Below are positions 44,456-54,234 of a stretch of 64,000 nt of DNA, one piece after another. The translations under genes were made by a program, and so were the position numbers. Positions within the stretch are counted from its first letter, which is position 1. Each line of letters opens with the position of its first letter. The notes under the pieces were generated by a model. That model did not search any database. It was not told the DNA's origin and was given only the letters and a program-made list of their open reading frames with translations. The stretch comes from Mycolicibacterium sp. lyk4-40-TYG-92 (GTDB lineage Bacteria; Actinomycetota; Actinomycetes; Mycobacteriales; Mycobacteriaceae), in assembly GCF_030209435.1 (NCBI RefSeq), contig NZ_JARVRX010000001.1, positions 434,001-498,000 of the forward strand, read 5' to 3'.

Positions 44456-45361
44456 TCAGACCGGGAACGTCACCCCGGTCAGTTCTTCGGACACCGCCCA
44501 CAGCCGCTGCTGCAGTTCGGTGTCATGTGACTGGTCGCTCGAGCCGACGACCTTCGGGTAGCCGGTCTGCTGGAACCGTCCGTCCGGCCCGTAGTACTGG
44601 CCGCCGAACGCGGCCGGGTCGGTCGCGGCGCGCAAGGTGGGCAGGGCGCCCATGGCCGCACTCTGGAACAGTCGCTCGACGACGGGTGCCGCGACGGCGG
44701 GCGGCACGGGAACGTGCCGCATCAGCTCGGTACTCGATCCGCCCGGGTGTGCGGCAAGGGCGACGGTCTCCGCGCCCGTCAGCCGGCGCTGCAGCTCATA
44801 GGTGAAGAGCAGGTTGGCGAGCTTGGACTGGCCATAGGCTTCCAGGCGGTTGTAGCGGCGCTCCCACTGCAGGTCGTCGAAGTGGATGGCGGCGCGAATG
44901 CGGTGGCCCAGGCTGCTGACCGTCACGACGCGAGAGCCGGGCACCGTCAGGAGCTGGTCGAGCAGGAGGCCGGTCAGCGCGAAGTGTCCCAGGTGGTTGG
45001 TGCCGAACTGCATCTCGAAGCCGTCGGCGGTGGTCTGTTTGGGCGTCCACATCACGCCGGCGTTGTTGATCAGCAGGTCGATCGCCGGGTATTCGGCCTT
45101 CAGTTGTTCGGCGGTTTCCCGAACCGACTGCAACGAGCTCAGGTCGAGCTCTTGGAGAGCGACGTCGGCGTCGGGCGTGGCCTGCCGGATGCGGTCGACG
45201 GCTTCCTTGCCTTTGTCGAGGTTGCGGACGGCGAGCACGACGTGTGCGTTCTTGGCGGCGAGTGCGGCTGCGGTCTCGTAGCCGAGGCCGGTGTTGGCGC
45301 CGGTGATGACGGCGGTGCGTCCGGTCTGGTCGGGAATGTTGGCGGTAGTCCACTTGGTCAT
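44456..45361 (-). CDS. Short-chain dehydrogenase/reductase, paralogue of the Rv0439c-type SDR
   Basis: A 301-residue SDR with [22 protein letters not shown] and the ending LTGVTFPV. It matches the SDR at 28205-29125 motif by motif (for example [10 protein letters not shown] and GTNHLG), so the pair are old paralogues. ATG 45361 begins MTKWTTANIPDQTGR. It is divergent from a TetR gene with 96 bp between, which holds two inverted repeats, and so is probably under that repressor. Confidence 0.92.
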   Translation of the reverse strand: MTKWTTANIPDQTGRTAVITGANTGLGYETAAALAAKNAHVVLAVRNLDKGKEAVDRIRQATPDADVALQELDLSSLQSVRETAEQLKAEYPAIDLLINNAGVMWTPKQTTADGFEMQFGTNHLGHFALTGLLLDQLLTVPGSRVVTVSSLGHRIRAAIHFDDLQWERRYNRLEAYGQSKLANLLFTYELQRRLTGAETVALAAHPGGSSTELMRHVPVPPAVAAPVVERLFQSAAMGALPTLRAATDPAAFGGQYYGPDGRFQQTGYPKVVGSSDQSHDTELQQRLWAVSEELTGVTFPV

Positions 45362-45389
45362 GACGGTTCCTCGGTAGCCTGGGCCTGAA

Positions 45390-45407
45390 CCGGGGCGAGC
45401 GCCCCGG
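45390..45407. promoter_or_regulatory. Inverted repeat in the SDR/TetR divergent promoter
   Basis: CCGGGGC-GAGC-GCCCCGG, 7-bp arms, 29 bp before the SDR start. It could be an operator or a hairpin; without data I cannot tell. Confidence 0.4.
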
Positions 45408-45424
45408 ATGTTTCACTTATCCGG

Positions 45425-45439
45425 AACGGTCGCCCCGTT
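45425..45439. promoter_or_regulatory. Putative TetR operator in the SDR/TetR divergent promoter
   Basis: AACGG-TCGCC-CCGTT, 5-bp arms, 19 bp before the TetR start. The form (inverted CCGTT half-sites) and place fit a TetR operator that also overlaps the promoter of the SDR. Confidence 0.45.
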
Positions 45440-45457
45440 TTATTTGTTCCCGGGAGC

Positions 45458-46030
45458 ATGATGATCTGCAAACCGAAGAGGCCGCTGCGGGCCGATGCGG
45501 CCCGGAACCGCGCGCGCGTGCTGGAAGTCGCCTACCAAACCTTCGCCGACGAGGGCCTCGCGGTGCCGATCGATGAGATCGCCCGCCGGGCCGGCGTCGG
45601 CGCAGGCACCGTCTACCGGCACTTCCCGACGAAGGACGATCTCTACCGCGCGGTGATCGAGGATCGGCTGGAGTCCGTGATGGGTGCCGGCCGGGCGTGT
45701 TTGGCGTCGGACGCGCCGGGCGAGGCGCTGTTCGACTTCCTGCGCTCGATGGTCCGCTGGGGTGAAACCGATCAGGGTCTGGTCGACGCGCTCGCCGGCC
45801 TGGGGATCGACGTCAACACCCTGGTGCCCGATGTCGAACAGGAATTCCTGGCGCTCCTCGGCCAGCTGCTGGCTGCCGCCCAAGGGGCCGGTGCCGTTCG
45901 TGTCGACGTCACGCCGGCGGATGTGAAGACACTGCTCGTGGCCGCGAATGCCGCGCAGCGCTACAACGCCGACGCCGCCGACCGGGTCGTCGAGCTCATG
46001 ATGGACGGCCTTCGGCCGCGTCGGGAGTAG
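45458..46030 (+). CDS. TetR family transcriptional regulator
   Basis: A 190-residue regulator. Helix-turn-helix in IDEIARRAGVGAGTVYRHFPTKDDLY; the C-terminal domain is of the SbtR-like type common in mycobacteria (ALFDFLRSMVRW). ATG 45458 and ATG 45461 are both possible; the second has better spacing from GGGAG at 45452-45456. It is divergent from the SDR gene and 10 bp before the F420-type oxidoreductase, so it may regulate both. Confidence 0.92.
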   Translation: MMICKPKRPLRADAARNRARVLEVAYQTFADEGLAVPIDEIARRAGVGAGTVYRHFPTKDDLYRAVIEDRLESVMGAGRACLASDAPGEALFDFLRSMVRWGETDQGLVDALAGLGIDVNTLVPDVEQEFLALLGQLLAAAQGAGAVRVDVTPADVKTLLVAANAAQRYNADAADRVVELMMDGLRPRRE

Positions 46031-46040
46031 CGTCGGCGGC

Positions 46041-46877
46041 ATGAAGTTCGGAATCGCCACCTTCGTCGATGACGACACCATTGATCCGGTCAGCTTGGCG
46101 CGGGCGATCGAAGAGCGCGGCTTCGCCTCGCTCATCGTCGCCGAGCACAGTCACATTCCGGCGAGCCGGGAATCTGCGTACCCGAACGGTGGTGACCTGC
46201 CGCCCTGGTACTACAACACGCTGGACCCCTTCGTCACTCTTGCCGCGGCCGCTGCCGTGACCTCTTCGATCGAGCTTTTCACCGGTGTCGCCCTGCTCAT
46301 CCAGCGCGATCCGATCCATACGGCCAAGGAGGCCGCGAGCATCGACCTCATCTCCGGTGGTCGCTTCGTCTTCGGTGTCGGAGCCGGCTGGAACCTCGAG
46401 GAGATGCGCGATCACGGCACGGACCCGAAGACCCGCGGCGCCCGGCTGGACGAGAGCATCGAGGCGATCCAGGCGCTGTGGACCACCGAACCTGCCGAGT
46501 ATCACGGCACGCACGTCAGCTTCGATTCGTCGTACTGCCGGCCCAAGCCGGTGCAGAAACCACACCCGCCCGTCTACATCGGCGGCAACTCCGACGCCAC
46601 CGTCAAGCGAGTGATCCGGCACCGCGCCGGCTGGATTTCCAACCCGCTGCCCCGGGACGTGTTGGCCAAACGCATCGGTCAGATGCGTGACGGAGCCGGA
46701 CACGACGTCCCGCTGGCGATGTTCGGTGCGCCCGTCAAGCCCGACTACTGGCATGCCGCCGAGGACCTGGGCTATGGGCAGATCGGCTTGTTCCTGCCGT
46801 CGGTCGACAAGGATGAATCGCTGCGTCTGCTCGATGAATACACGGCGCAGGTGGCGCGCTACCGGTCGGCGTCCTGA
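46041..46877 (+). CDS. LLM-class F420-dependent oxidoreductase
   Basis: A 278-residue luciferase-like TIM-barrel enzyme. The N-terminus FGIATFVDDDTIDPVSLARA, EHSHIPASRES, the phosphate-region GRFVFGVGAGWNLEEMRDHG and the PVYIGGNSD strand are typical of the F420-dependent LLM family (TIGR03619). It reduces or oxidises an unknown substrate with coenzyme F420, an actinobacterial cofactor. It is immediately downstream of the TetR gene and upstream of the groEL2 promoter. Confidence 0.9.
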   Translation: MKFGIATFVDDDTIDPVSLARAIEERGFASLIVAEHSHIPASRESAYPNGGDLPPWYYNTLDPFVTLAAAAAVTSSIELFTGVALLIQRDPIHTAKEAASIDLISGGRFVFGVGAGWNLEEMRDHGTDPKTRGARLDESIEAIQALWTTEPAEYHGTHVSFDSSYCRPKPVQKPHPPVYIGGNSDATVKRVIRHRAGWISNPLPRDVLAKRIGQMRDGAGHDVPLAMFGAPVKPDYWHAAEDLGYGQIGLFLPSVDKDESLRLLDEYTAQVARYRSAS

Positions 46878-46927
46878 CCCCCGCTGCGAATCGGCGTCGC
46901 CGGGTGCTTGCGCGGATGGCGAACAAC

Positions 46928-46954
46928 CTTGCACTCGCCCTGTCAGAGTGCTAA
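46928..46954 (+). promoter_or_regulatory. CIRCE element 1 (HrcA operator)
   Basis: CTTGCACTC-9 bp-GAGTGCTAA, a close match to the CIRCE consensus TTAGCACTC-N9-GAGTGCTAA. It is the distal of two copies in front of groEL2 and should be bound by the heat-shock repressor HrcA. Confidence 0.88.
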
Positions 46955-46961
46955 AAAGACG

Positions 46962-46988
46962 TTGGCACTCTCGATAGGTGAGTGCTAG
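46962..46988 (+). promoter_or_regulatory. CIRCE element 2 (HrcA operator)
   Basis: TTGGCACTC-9 bp-GAGTGCTAG, the proximal copy, 112 bp before the groEL2 ATG. Two copies 34 bp apart predict strong repression at normal temperature and induction on heat shock. Confidence 0.9.
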
Positions 46989-48725
<1,737 letters not shown>

Positions 48726-48742
48726 GTCCAGCTCTTCTACGA

Positions 48743-48779
48743 AAGGCCCCGGCGCGCGCTCTGCACGCCGGGGCCTTTT
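48743..48779 (+). terminator. Rho-independent terminator of groEL2
   Basis: Stem AAAGGCCCCGGCG (48743-48755) and CGCCGGGGCCTTT (48767-48779), 13 bp, loop CGCGCTCTGCA, ending in TTTT. It follows the groEL2 stop by 17 bp. Confidence 0.9.
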
Positions 48780-48910
48780 CGTCGGCTTGGTTGCTGAATC
48801 GGCTACGCGGGGGCTGGGAATCTGCTAGTTATTTACAGAGAAGTCAATAACGGCTTCCTGGTGCAGCATCTTCTCGTTGCTCGCCACGCCGCCGAGGGGG
48901 TCGCGGTCTC

Positions 48911-50332
48911 ATGAGTGCTTCTATTCGACTGATGCCGACCAAACTGGCTGCTGCGGCCCTGGCGGCCGGCGTGGTCGCTGCCGGCGCATCGATCGGTGCG
49001 GCGGAACGCGGCGTCCCGACCATCAAGGCCGACGTCGTCCCGACGTCGCTCATCACCGATGCGCTGGCGGGCGCGGGCTGGATCGTCGACGGCCTCGCGG
49101 GCAGCGTCGCCATTCCGATCGAAGCGGTGGTCTCCCTGCCGTTCGACGCGCTGACCGCCATCGCCATCTCGGTGCAGCGTCCGGACTACGCACCTTCGGT
49201 GTTGAGTTGGCTGGTCAACCGATATGCCAACCCGGCCGAGTCCTACCCGAACTACACCTTCCCGTGGGACTTCAAGGCAAACGCGATCGGCAACATCGCC
49301 TTCGGCCTGCCCTATCCGGTGGGCCCGAGCGCTACTCAGCCGGGCCTGATCAACAGCATCGCCGACGGCATCGCCAACGTCATCGGCGCCGCCCTCGGCG
49401 GGCTGCCCGACCCGGCGACCGGTGTCGCCGCGACCGACGCCTTCTGGGCCACTACACCCGGGCGCATCGTGAGTTCGCTGAACAATGTGCCGCTCGCGCC
49501 GGTGTGGGCGGCGTGGGATGTGGTCGACTATGTCGGCTTCCTGCCGTACAACGTCGCAGCCACTGTCGAGTCGGCCATCAAGAACCCGCAGGACATTCCC
49601 GGACTGATCAGCAATCTGGTGTACGGACTTCTCGGCTCCGACACCCAAGGCGGACTGGCCGGCTACCTGATCCACGACCTCACCTACCCGCTGACCACGC
49701 TCCCGGGGCCCGTCGGCCAATTCGCGACGGGCGTCGTCGCCAACCTCCAACAGGGGCTCGAGAATCTGCTGGCGAATCTGCCGGCGCCGGTACCGCCGGC
49801 CCTGGCAAGCACCGCGGCCGCGAAAACTGTGGTGGTGAGCGGGCCGGCGCCGACTGCCGCGGTCCACGGTGTGGCCGCCGGCGACATCCCGGCGGCCGAC
49901 GGGCCGAGCGCGAACTCGGTGACGCTCACCGTCGCGGGCAGCCCGAAGGCCCCGAAGACTCCGGAAGCGCCCAAGACCCTGGACACTTCGAAAGCACCGG
50001 AAGCGCCGACCGCCCCGGATAGCCCCAAGGCTCCGGATGCCTCGAAAACTCAGGACACCGCGAAGTCTCAGGAGACCGCGAAGTCTCAGGAGACCGCGAA
50101 CACTCCGGAGGCAAAGCCGGACACGCAGGGCAGCACGACCGGCACGCCGGATAAGAAGGCCGGAAAAGTCAAGTCGGGCAACAAGGTTCGGCCGGGTACC
50201 AAGTCCGCTCCGACCGGCGCGGCCACCGGCCGAGCCGACAAGTCAACGACTTCCGTATCGGCGCCCGCCGGGACCGACAAGCCTGCCGGCGGTGCCACCT
50301 CGGGTTCGACGGGCTCGGATGCAGCTGCCTGA
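48911..50332 (+). CDS. Exported protein with hydrophobic helical domain and Pro/Lys/Thr-rich repeat tail
   Basis: A 473-residue protein with a signal peptide (LAAAALAAGVVAAGASIGAA), a hydrophobic helical region (about 40-300, including GLPYPVGPSATQPG and PLTTLPGPVGQFATG), and a repeat-rich C-terminal tail (about 345-473): PKAP/KTPE/SKAP units and two exact copies of AKSQET encoded by an 18-bp tandem repeat near 50058-50100. The architecture resembles the protein at 35335-36864. The start ATG 48911 is preceded by GGGGG further upstream. It is probably exported to the cell envelope; its function is unknown. Confidence 0.78.
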   Translation: MSASIRLMPTKLAAAALAAGVVAAGASIGAAERGVPTIKADVVPTSLITDALAGAGWIVDGLAGSVAIPIEAVVSLPFDALTAIAISVQRPDYAPSVLSWLVNRYANPAESYPNYTFPWDFKANAIGNIAFGLPYPVGPSATQPGLINSIADGIANVIGAALGGLPDPATGVAATDAFWATTPGRIVSSLNNVPLAPVWAAWDVVDYVGFLPYNVAATVESAIKNPQDIPGLISNLVYGLLGSDTQGGLAGYLIHDLTYPLTTLPGPVGQFATGVVANLQQGLENLLANLPAPVPPALASTAAAKTVVVSGPAPTAAVHGVAAGDIPAADGPSANSVTLTVAGSPKAPKTPEAPKTLDTSKAPEAPTAPDSPKAPDASKTQDTAKSQETAKSQETANTPEAKPDTQGSTTGTPDKKAGKVKSGNKVRPGTKSAPTGAATGRADKSTTSVSAPAGTDKPAGGATSGSTGSDAAA

Positions 50333-50349
50333 CGATGACGATGCCTGAC

Positions 50350-50415
50350 ACAATGTCGGGCTGAGAGCGTCGTTGAGGCTATATACGGTTATCGACGCTC
50401 TCAGGCCGACGTTGT
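50350..50415. terminator. Long inverted repeat between exported protein and AbiEi-type gene
   Basis: Arms of 23 bp (50350-50372 and 50393-50415) match at 21 positions around a 20-bp AT-rich loop (TTGAGGCTATATACGGTTAT). The inner 12 bp (CTGAGAGCGTCG) are perfect. It separates two convergent genes and overlaps the stop codon of the AbiEi-type gene at 50401. A bidirectional terminator is the simplest reading, although its length would also fit a mobile-element or operator site. Confidence 0.6.
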
Positions 50416-51231
50416 GATCGGGCCGAGGTGTCGATCTCGCCGGATGATGGCCAGGATGTCCGCCTCCACCGTGTCCCAGCGGTACACAACATCCTCGTAG
50501 CTCAGTCGAATCACCAGATACCCCATCTTCGTCGCCGCTCTGTCCCTGTCCCGGTCGGCCTGATATCGGGGTACGTGATGTTCGCGGCTGTCGGCTTCGA
50601 TGATCAGTCTGTCGCCCACGAGCAGGTCGACTCGCCCGACTCCAGGGATGCGGACTTGGATGCGTACGTGAATTCGCAGTGCTCGAAGTCGTAACCGGAT
50701 CATGGTCTCCGTGCCGGATTCGCTCCTGGCATCACATCGCTCGGCCAGGTGTAGCCGGGCGAAGCGCGATGCGGCGACAATGTCTCGCGCGTCGGCCATC
50801 TGGATCATGCGCTTGTTCAGCATCGAGTCCAGGACCACGATGAGGCCCTCGCTGTTCAGGCAGTTCGCTGCCGATGCAATTGCAACATCGATCGGATCGA
50901 CGGCCCCGGTGATCGGTGGATCAAGTCGGTACGGATGGCACGACCGGACACCGGGTCGTGACCGGCGTGCACGTTCGGCATACCGGACGTGCAAACCGGA
51001 ATCGGGAACCCACACCTCGAAGCGGCGCAGCACGGAGGCGCATCCCATCACGCCCCCGGCGGCAACCGCGCGCACTACCTGCGGGTCGGCGGACGGGCCG
51101 GCGTACCAACCGCGCCGTACCGACTGCCACCGTTGTTTCTTGATCTGCTGACGCGACCAGCCCGCCTCGCGCAGTTGCACCGCGGACGCCACCCCACCGT
51201 TCGCGGCAAGCACCAGTTCGATTTCCCCCAT
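50401..51231 (-). CDS. AbiEi-type N-terminal domain with DUF559/Vsr-like nuclease-like C-terminus
   Basis: A 276-residue protein. The N-terminal ~60 residues (VASAVQLREAGWSRQQIKK, then RWQSVRRGWYAGP) are an AbiEi-like helix-turn-helix. The C-terminal domain has GRVDLLVGDRLIIEADSREHH followed by a basic YQADRDRDRAAT segment and GYLVIRLSYEDV, which is the Vsr/DUF559-type PD-(D/E)XK-like pattern, with Asp, Glu and Asp candidates for metal. The family is common in actinobacteria. AbiEii and a toxin are not adjacent, so it is an orphan. The gene is less GC-rich than its neighbours, consistent with acquisition. It begins at ATG 51231. Confidence 0.8.
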   Translation of the reverse strand: MGEIELVLAANGGVASAVQLREAGWSRQQIKKQRWQSVRRGWYAGPSADPQVVRAVAAGGVMGCASVLRRFEVWVPDSGLHVRYAERARRSRPGVRSCHPYRLDPPITGAVDPIDVAIASAANCLNSEGLIVVLDSMLNKRMIQMADARDIVAASRFARLHLAERCDARSESGTETMIRLRLRALRIHVRIQVRIPGVGRVDLLVGDRLIIEADSREHHVPRYQADRDRDRAATKMGYLVIRLSYEDVVYRWDTVEADILAIIRRDRHLGPITTSA

Positions 51232-51294
51232 CGCTCAATAGCAGCCGAAAGAGGCAGCCGGCGACAGTCCCCGCGGCGTCAGCCTGTGGATAAC

Positions 51295-51645
51295 TCAGGT
51301 TTCTTTGAGTGACACGCAGTCGTGGACGCCTTCAGGGCTGCGGTGCAACACTGCTCGTGTCGGCACGATGCGCAGGCCCGAATCGGTGGCGTCGGCAGTC
51401 CCGTCGACGATCAGCGAATAGCCGCTGGGTTCCCGCGGCGGCCACAGCACCGTCACGGCCGGGTGGGCGCCGGTGTTGCGCCGGGTGGTGTTGCCGATGG
51501 GCTCGATCGTCACCGCGCCACCGTCGAACGCCGGGACGACGGCGACCGTGTGCGGACGGAAGTCGTCACCGACGGTGATCAGAAAGCCGACCGGGAAGTC
51601 GGCCAGGGTGTCGCCGAGTTTTTCCAGATCCACCTTCACGCTCAT
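51295..51645 (-). CDS. Split-barrel FMN/F420-binding (PNPOx-like) protein
   Basis: A 116-residue single-domain split-barrel protein. DFPVGFLITVGDDFRPHTVAV and NTTRRNTGAHPAVTVLWP are the PNPOx-like pattern. Flavin or F420 binding is likely. Its small size suggests a homodimer. Exact substrate unknown. It is followed closely (25 bp) by the amidohydrolase stop, in the same direction as the AbiEi-type gene. Confidence 0.82.
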   Translation of the reverse strand: MSVKVDLEKLGDTLADFPVGFLITVGDDFRPHTVAVVPAFDGGAVTIEPIGNTTRRNTGAHPAVTVLWPPREPSGYSLIVDGTADATDSGLRIVPTRAVLHRSPEGVHDCVSLKET

Positions 51646-51669
51646 GTGGCCAGGATAGGTCGCCGCCGC

Positions 51670-53406
51670 TCACGCCGGTGCGGGTTGCCGCCCGCGCACC
51701 AACCGACCCGGCCGGGCCGCCGTGGGCGCGCCGTTCTCCGCGATGATCTCGCCGGACACGATGGTCGCGACGTAGCCGTCGGCCGTCTGGTCCAGCCGGC
51801 GCCCGCCGGCGGGCAGGTCGTGCTCGATGGTCGGCTTGTGCAGTGTCAGCGCGTCCTGGTCGATCACGTTGAGATCGGCCTTGTAGCCCACCGCGATTCG
51901 GCCGCGGTCGTGCAGGCCCGCGACGCGTGCCGGCACCGACGTCAGCTCCTTCACGGCGTGCGCCAGGTCCAGCCGGCCGGCGGCGCGATCACGCACCCAG
52001 TGCGTCAGGAGGTACGTCGGAAACGATGCGTCGCAGATCATTCCGTAGTGTGCGCCGCCGTCGCCGAGGCCCAGGATGACGTCGTCGCGCTGGATCAATT
52101 CGGCCACGGTGTCGAGGGATCCGTCACGGAAGTTGGCGAGGGTCACCAGCAACATGGCATGGCCGTCGTCGTCGAGGACGCGGTCGTACGCCTCTTCCAA
52201 CGGGCTGACACCGCGGGCGGCGGCGCGGGCGGCGATCGAATCCGACGGCGCCGGTTCGTAATTCGGGGGAGTGCCCAGGGGGAACATGTAGTCCCATGCC
52301 TGCGCGGCGAACATCAGGGGGTGGCCGTCGGCGGCCGCCGTGTCGTTCAGGATGTGTTGGCGGACTTCGGGTTTGCGCATCTCGGCGACGCGCTCGGCCA
52401 ACGGCAGGTCGGCGATCTTGCGGTACGACGGATACAGCACGAACGGATTGCCCGACAGTTCGAGGCCGATGACGAGGCCGATGGGCCGCGGGAAGATCTG
52501 GGCGCTGATGCTGCCGCCATCGCTGTTGGCCTTCTCGACCATGCGCAGCGCGTCCTCGAACGTGGCCGGCCCGGCGTTGCCGACGGCCAGGGTGAACGTG
52601 ACGGGCAGGCCGACGTCGGCCGCGACGTCGAACACGGTCTTCAGCGCGACCTCGTAGTCGCCGGCCAGTAGGTCGGGCACGAATTGGATCAGTCCGCCGC
52701 CGCCGTCCTCGACGCCTCGGGCGATGGCCTCGATCTCGACCTGTGCCGCATCGTGGCTGGGGATGGGTTGCCCGCCCGAGGTCTTGTGCAGAGTCAGCCG
52801 CGACGACGCGAAGCCCAGGGCGCCGCATTCGACGGCCTCGGCCGCGAGCTTGCGCATCAGTGCCAGGTCCTCGGGGGTGGCGGGTTCGCGGTCGACGCCG
52901 CGCCGGCCCATCACGTACACGCGCAGCGGCGAGTGCGGGAGGAACGCGGCCACATCTATGTCGCGGCGTCCGGCATCAACGGCGTCGAGGAATTCGGGGA
53001 AGGTCTCCCAGGTCCAGGGCAGGCCGTCGACCATCACCACGCCGGGGATGTCCTCGACGCCGGCCATCACGTCGACCAGCACGTCGTGATCGTCCGGACG
53101 GCAGGGTGCGAAGCCGACGCCGCAGTTGCCCATCACCGCGGTGGTTACGCCGTGAGCGGAAGACGGGGTCATCCGGTCGGACCAGATGGCCTGTCCGTCG
53201 TAGTGCGTGTGCAGGTCCACGAAGCCCGGGGTGACGAGCAGGCCGGTGGCGTCGATCTCCCGGGCGCCGGTCCCGTCTACGGCGCCGACCGCCGCGATCA
53301 ACCCGTCCTGAACTGCGACGTCGCCCCGGAAGGGCGCGCCGCCCAACCCGTCGGCGATGAGTCCGTTGCGAATGACGATGTCGTAGGCGGCGCCCGCTGC
53401 GTTCAT
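51670..53406 (-). CDS. N-acyl-D-amino-acid deacylase-like amidohydrolase
   Basis: A 578-residue member of the amidohydrolase superfamily. The two-metal site starts with TPGFVDLHTHYDGQ, a family mark, then GNCGVGFAPCRP and VILGLGDGGAHYGM; the C-terminal GRIAVGYKADLNVID is the shared barrel-sandwich motif. These enzymes deacylate N-acyl-D-amino acids or hydrolyse related cyclic amides; the precise substrate is not evident. ATG 53406 is preceded by a short promoter region shared with the PadR gene on the other strand. Confidence 0.88.
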   Translation of the reverse strand: MNAAGAAYDIVIRNGLIADGLGGAPFRGDVAVQDGLIAAVGAVDGTGAREIDATGLLVTPGFVDLHTHYDGQAIWSDRMTPSSAHGVTTAVMGNCGVGFAPCRPDDHDVLVDVMAGVEDIPGVVMVDGLPWTWETFPEFLDAVDAGRRDIDVAAFLPHSPLRVYVMGRRGVDREPATPEDLALMRKLAAEAVECGALGFASSRLTLHKTSGGQPIPSHDAAQVEIEAIARGVEDGGGGLIQFVPDLLAGDYEVALKTVFDVAADVGLPVTFTLAVGNAGPATFEDALRMVEKANSDGGSISAQIFPRPIGLVIGLELSGNPFVLYPSYRKIADLPLAERVAEMRKPEVRQHILNDTAAADGHPLMFAAQAWDYMFPLGTPPNYEPAPSDSIAARAAARGVSPLEEAYDRVLDDDGHAMLLVTLANFRDGSLDTVAELIQRDDVILGLGDGGAHYGMICDASFPTYLLTHWVRDRAAGRLDLAHAVKELTSVPARVAGLHDRGRIAVGYKADLNVIDQDALTLHKPTIEHDLPAGGRRLDQTADGYVATIVSGEIIAENGAPTAARPGRLVRGRQPAPA

Positions 53407-53488
53407 GTGAACAACGTACGACTCAGGCCGTCATCAGATCTGTGAGTTGGCTTTGAGTTGAAGTTAGAACGACTAGGCATTGCAAAAC

Positions 53489-53519
53489 CGATGTATCGTG
53501 ATAGGTACAAGATGCATCG
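53489..53519 (+). promoter_or_regulatory. Putative PadR operator
   Basis: An inverted repeat CGATGTATC (53489-53497) ... GATGCATCG (53511-53519), matching at 8 of 9 positions, with TGTATCGTGATAGGTACA (53492-53509) in its centre. PadR-type operators often carry ATGTAT/ATACAT half-sites. It lies 20 bp before the PadR start and overlaps the probable promoter. Confidence 0.5.
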
Positions 53520-53539
53520 ACACAACGAAAGGAATAGCG

Positions 53540-54151
53540 ATGTTCTCAGCTGGTTTCGGCCCCGGTTTCGGTGGGGGCTTCGGTCCCGGATTCGGGGGCT
53601 TCGGTCCCGGCACGGGTGGTCCCGGCGCGTGCGGCCCGGGCTTCGGTGGTGGTTTCGGCGGCGGCTTCGGAGCCGGGCCCGGACACCACTTCGTCAAGGG
53701 TCGTATCAAGCGTGCCGCGATTGCGGCGGCCGCGCTACTACAGGAAGGCCCGGCCACGGCCGAGCAGCTCTCGCAGCGGGTTTCGGAGATCACCGACGGC
53801 GCGTTCGAGCCGCCGGTGGACAAGGTCGAGTTCGTCCTCTCGCTGCTCGCGGCTCGTGGCGTGGCCACGGTCGAGGACGGCGTCGCGACGCTGACCGAGT
53901 TCGGTGAGCAGTTGCTCGCCTGGCGCGGTGTCAGCAGCGAGACGGTACAGGCGTTCCTCGGACAGGCGGGGAAGTTCGGCGACGTCATCAAGCTGCGTAA
54001 GGATTTGTTCGAGCTCGCCGGGCTGGCCCGCACGATCAAGTTCACCGGCAACGACGCGCAGAAGGCCGACCTGACGGCGGCCGTCGCCACCCTGTCGGCC
54101 GCGGTCGCGGAGGCCAAGAAGGCGCTCTACCGCACCCTTGCCGACAACTGA
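53540..54151 (+). CDS. PadR-like regulator with Gly/Phe-rich N-terminal domain
   Basis: A 203-residue protein. The first ~50 residues are low-complexity (GFGPGFGGG, GFGGFGPGTGG) with 'GxGFG' repeats; the middle (about 55-110) is a winged helix (GRIKRAAIAAAALLQEGPAT, LLAARGVATVEDGVATLTEFG); the C-terminal part is helical (KFGDVIKLRKDLFEL). The winged helix fits PadR-type or similar regulators; the Gly/Phe tail is unusual and could be unstructured or prone to self-association. ATG 53540 follows GAAAGGAAT at good spacing. Confidence 0.72.
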   Translation: MFSAGFGPGFGGGFGPGFGGFGPGTGGPGACGPGFGGGFGGGFGAGPGHHFVKGRIKRAAIAAAALLQEGPATAEQLSQRVSEITDGAFEPPVDKVEFVLSLLAARGVATVEDGVATLTEFGEQLLAWRGVSSETVQAFLGQAGKFGDVIKLRKDLFELAGLARTIKFTGNDAQKADLTAAVATLSAAVAEAKKALYRTLADN

Positions 54152-54234
54152 TCGGTCATTGACCAAATCGGAGCGGCGGACCCCCGGGTTCGTCGCTCCG
54201 ATTTCTTGTCGGTACCGCGTGGCACGATCTGGGC

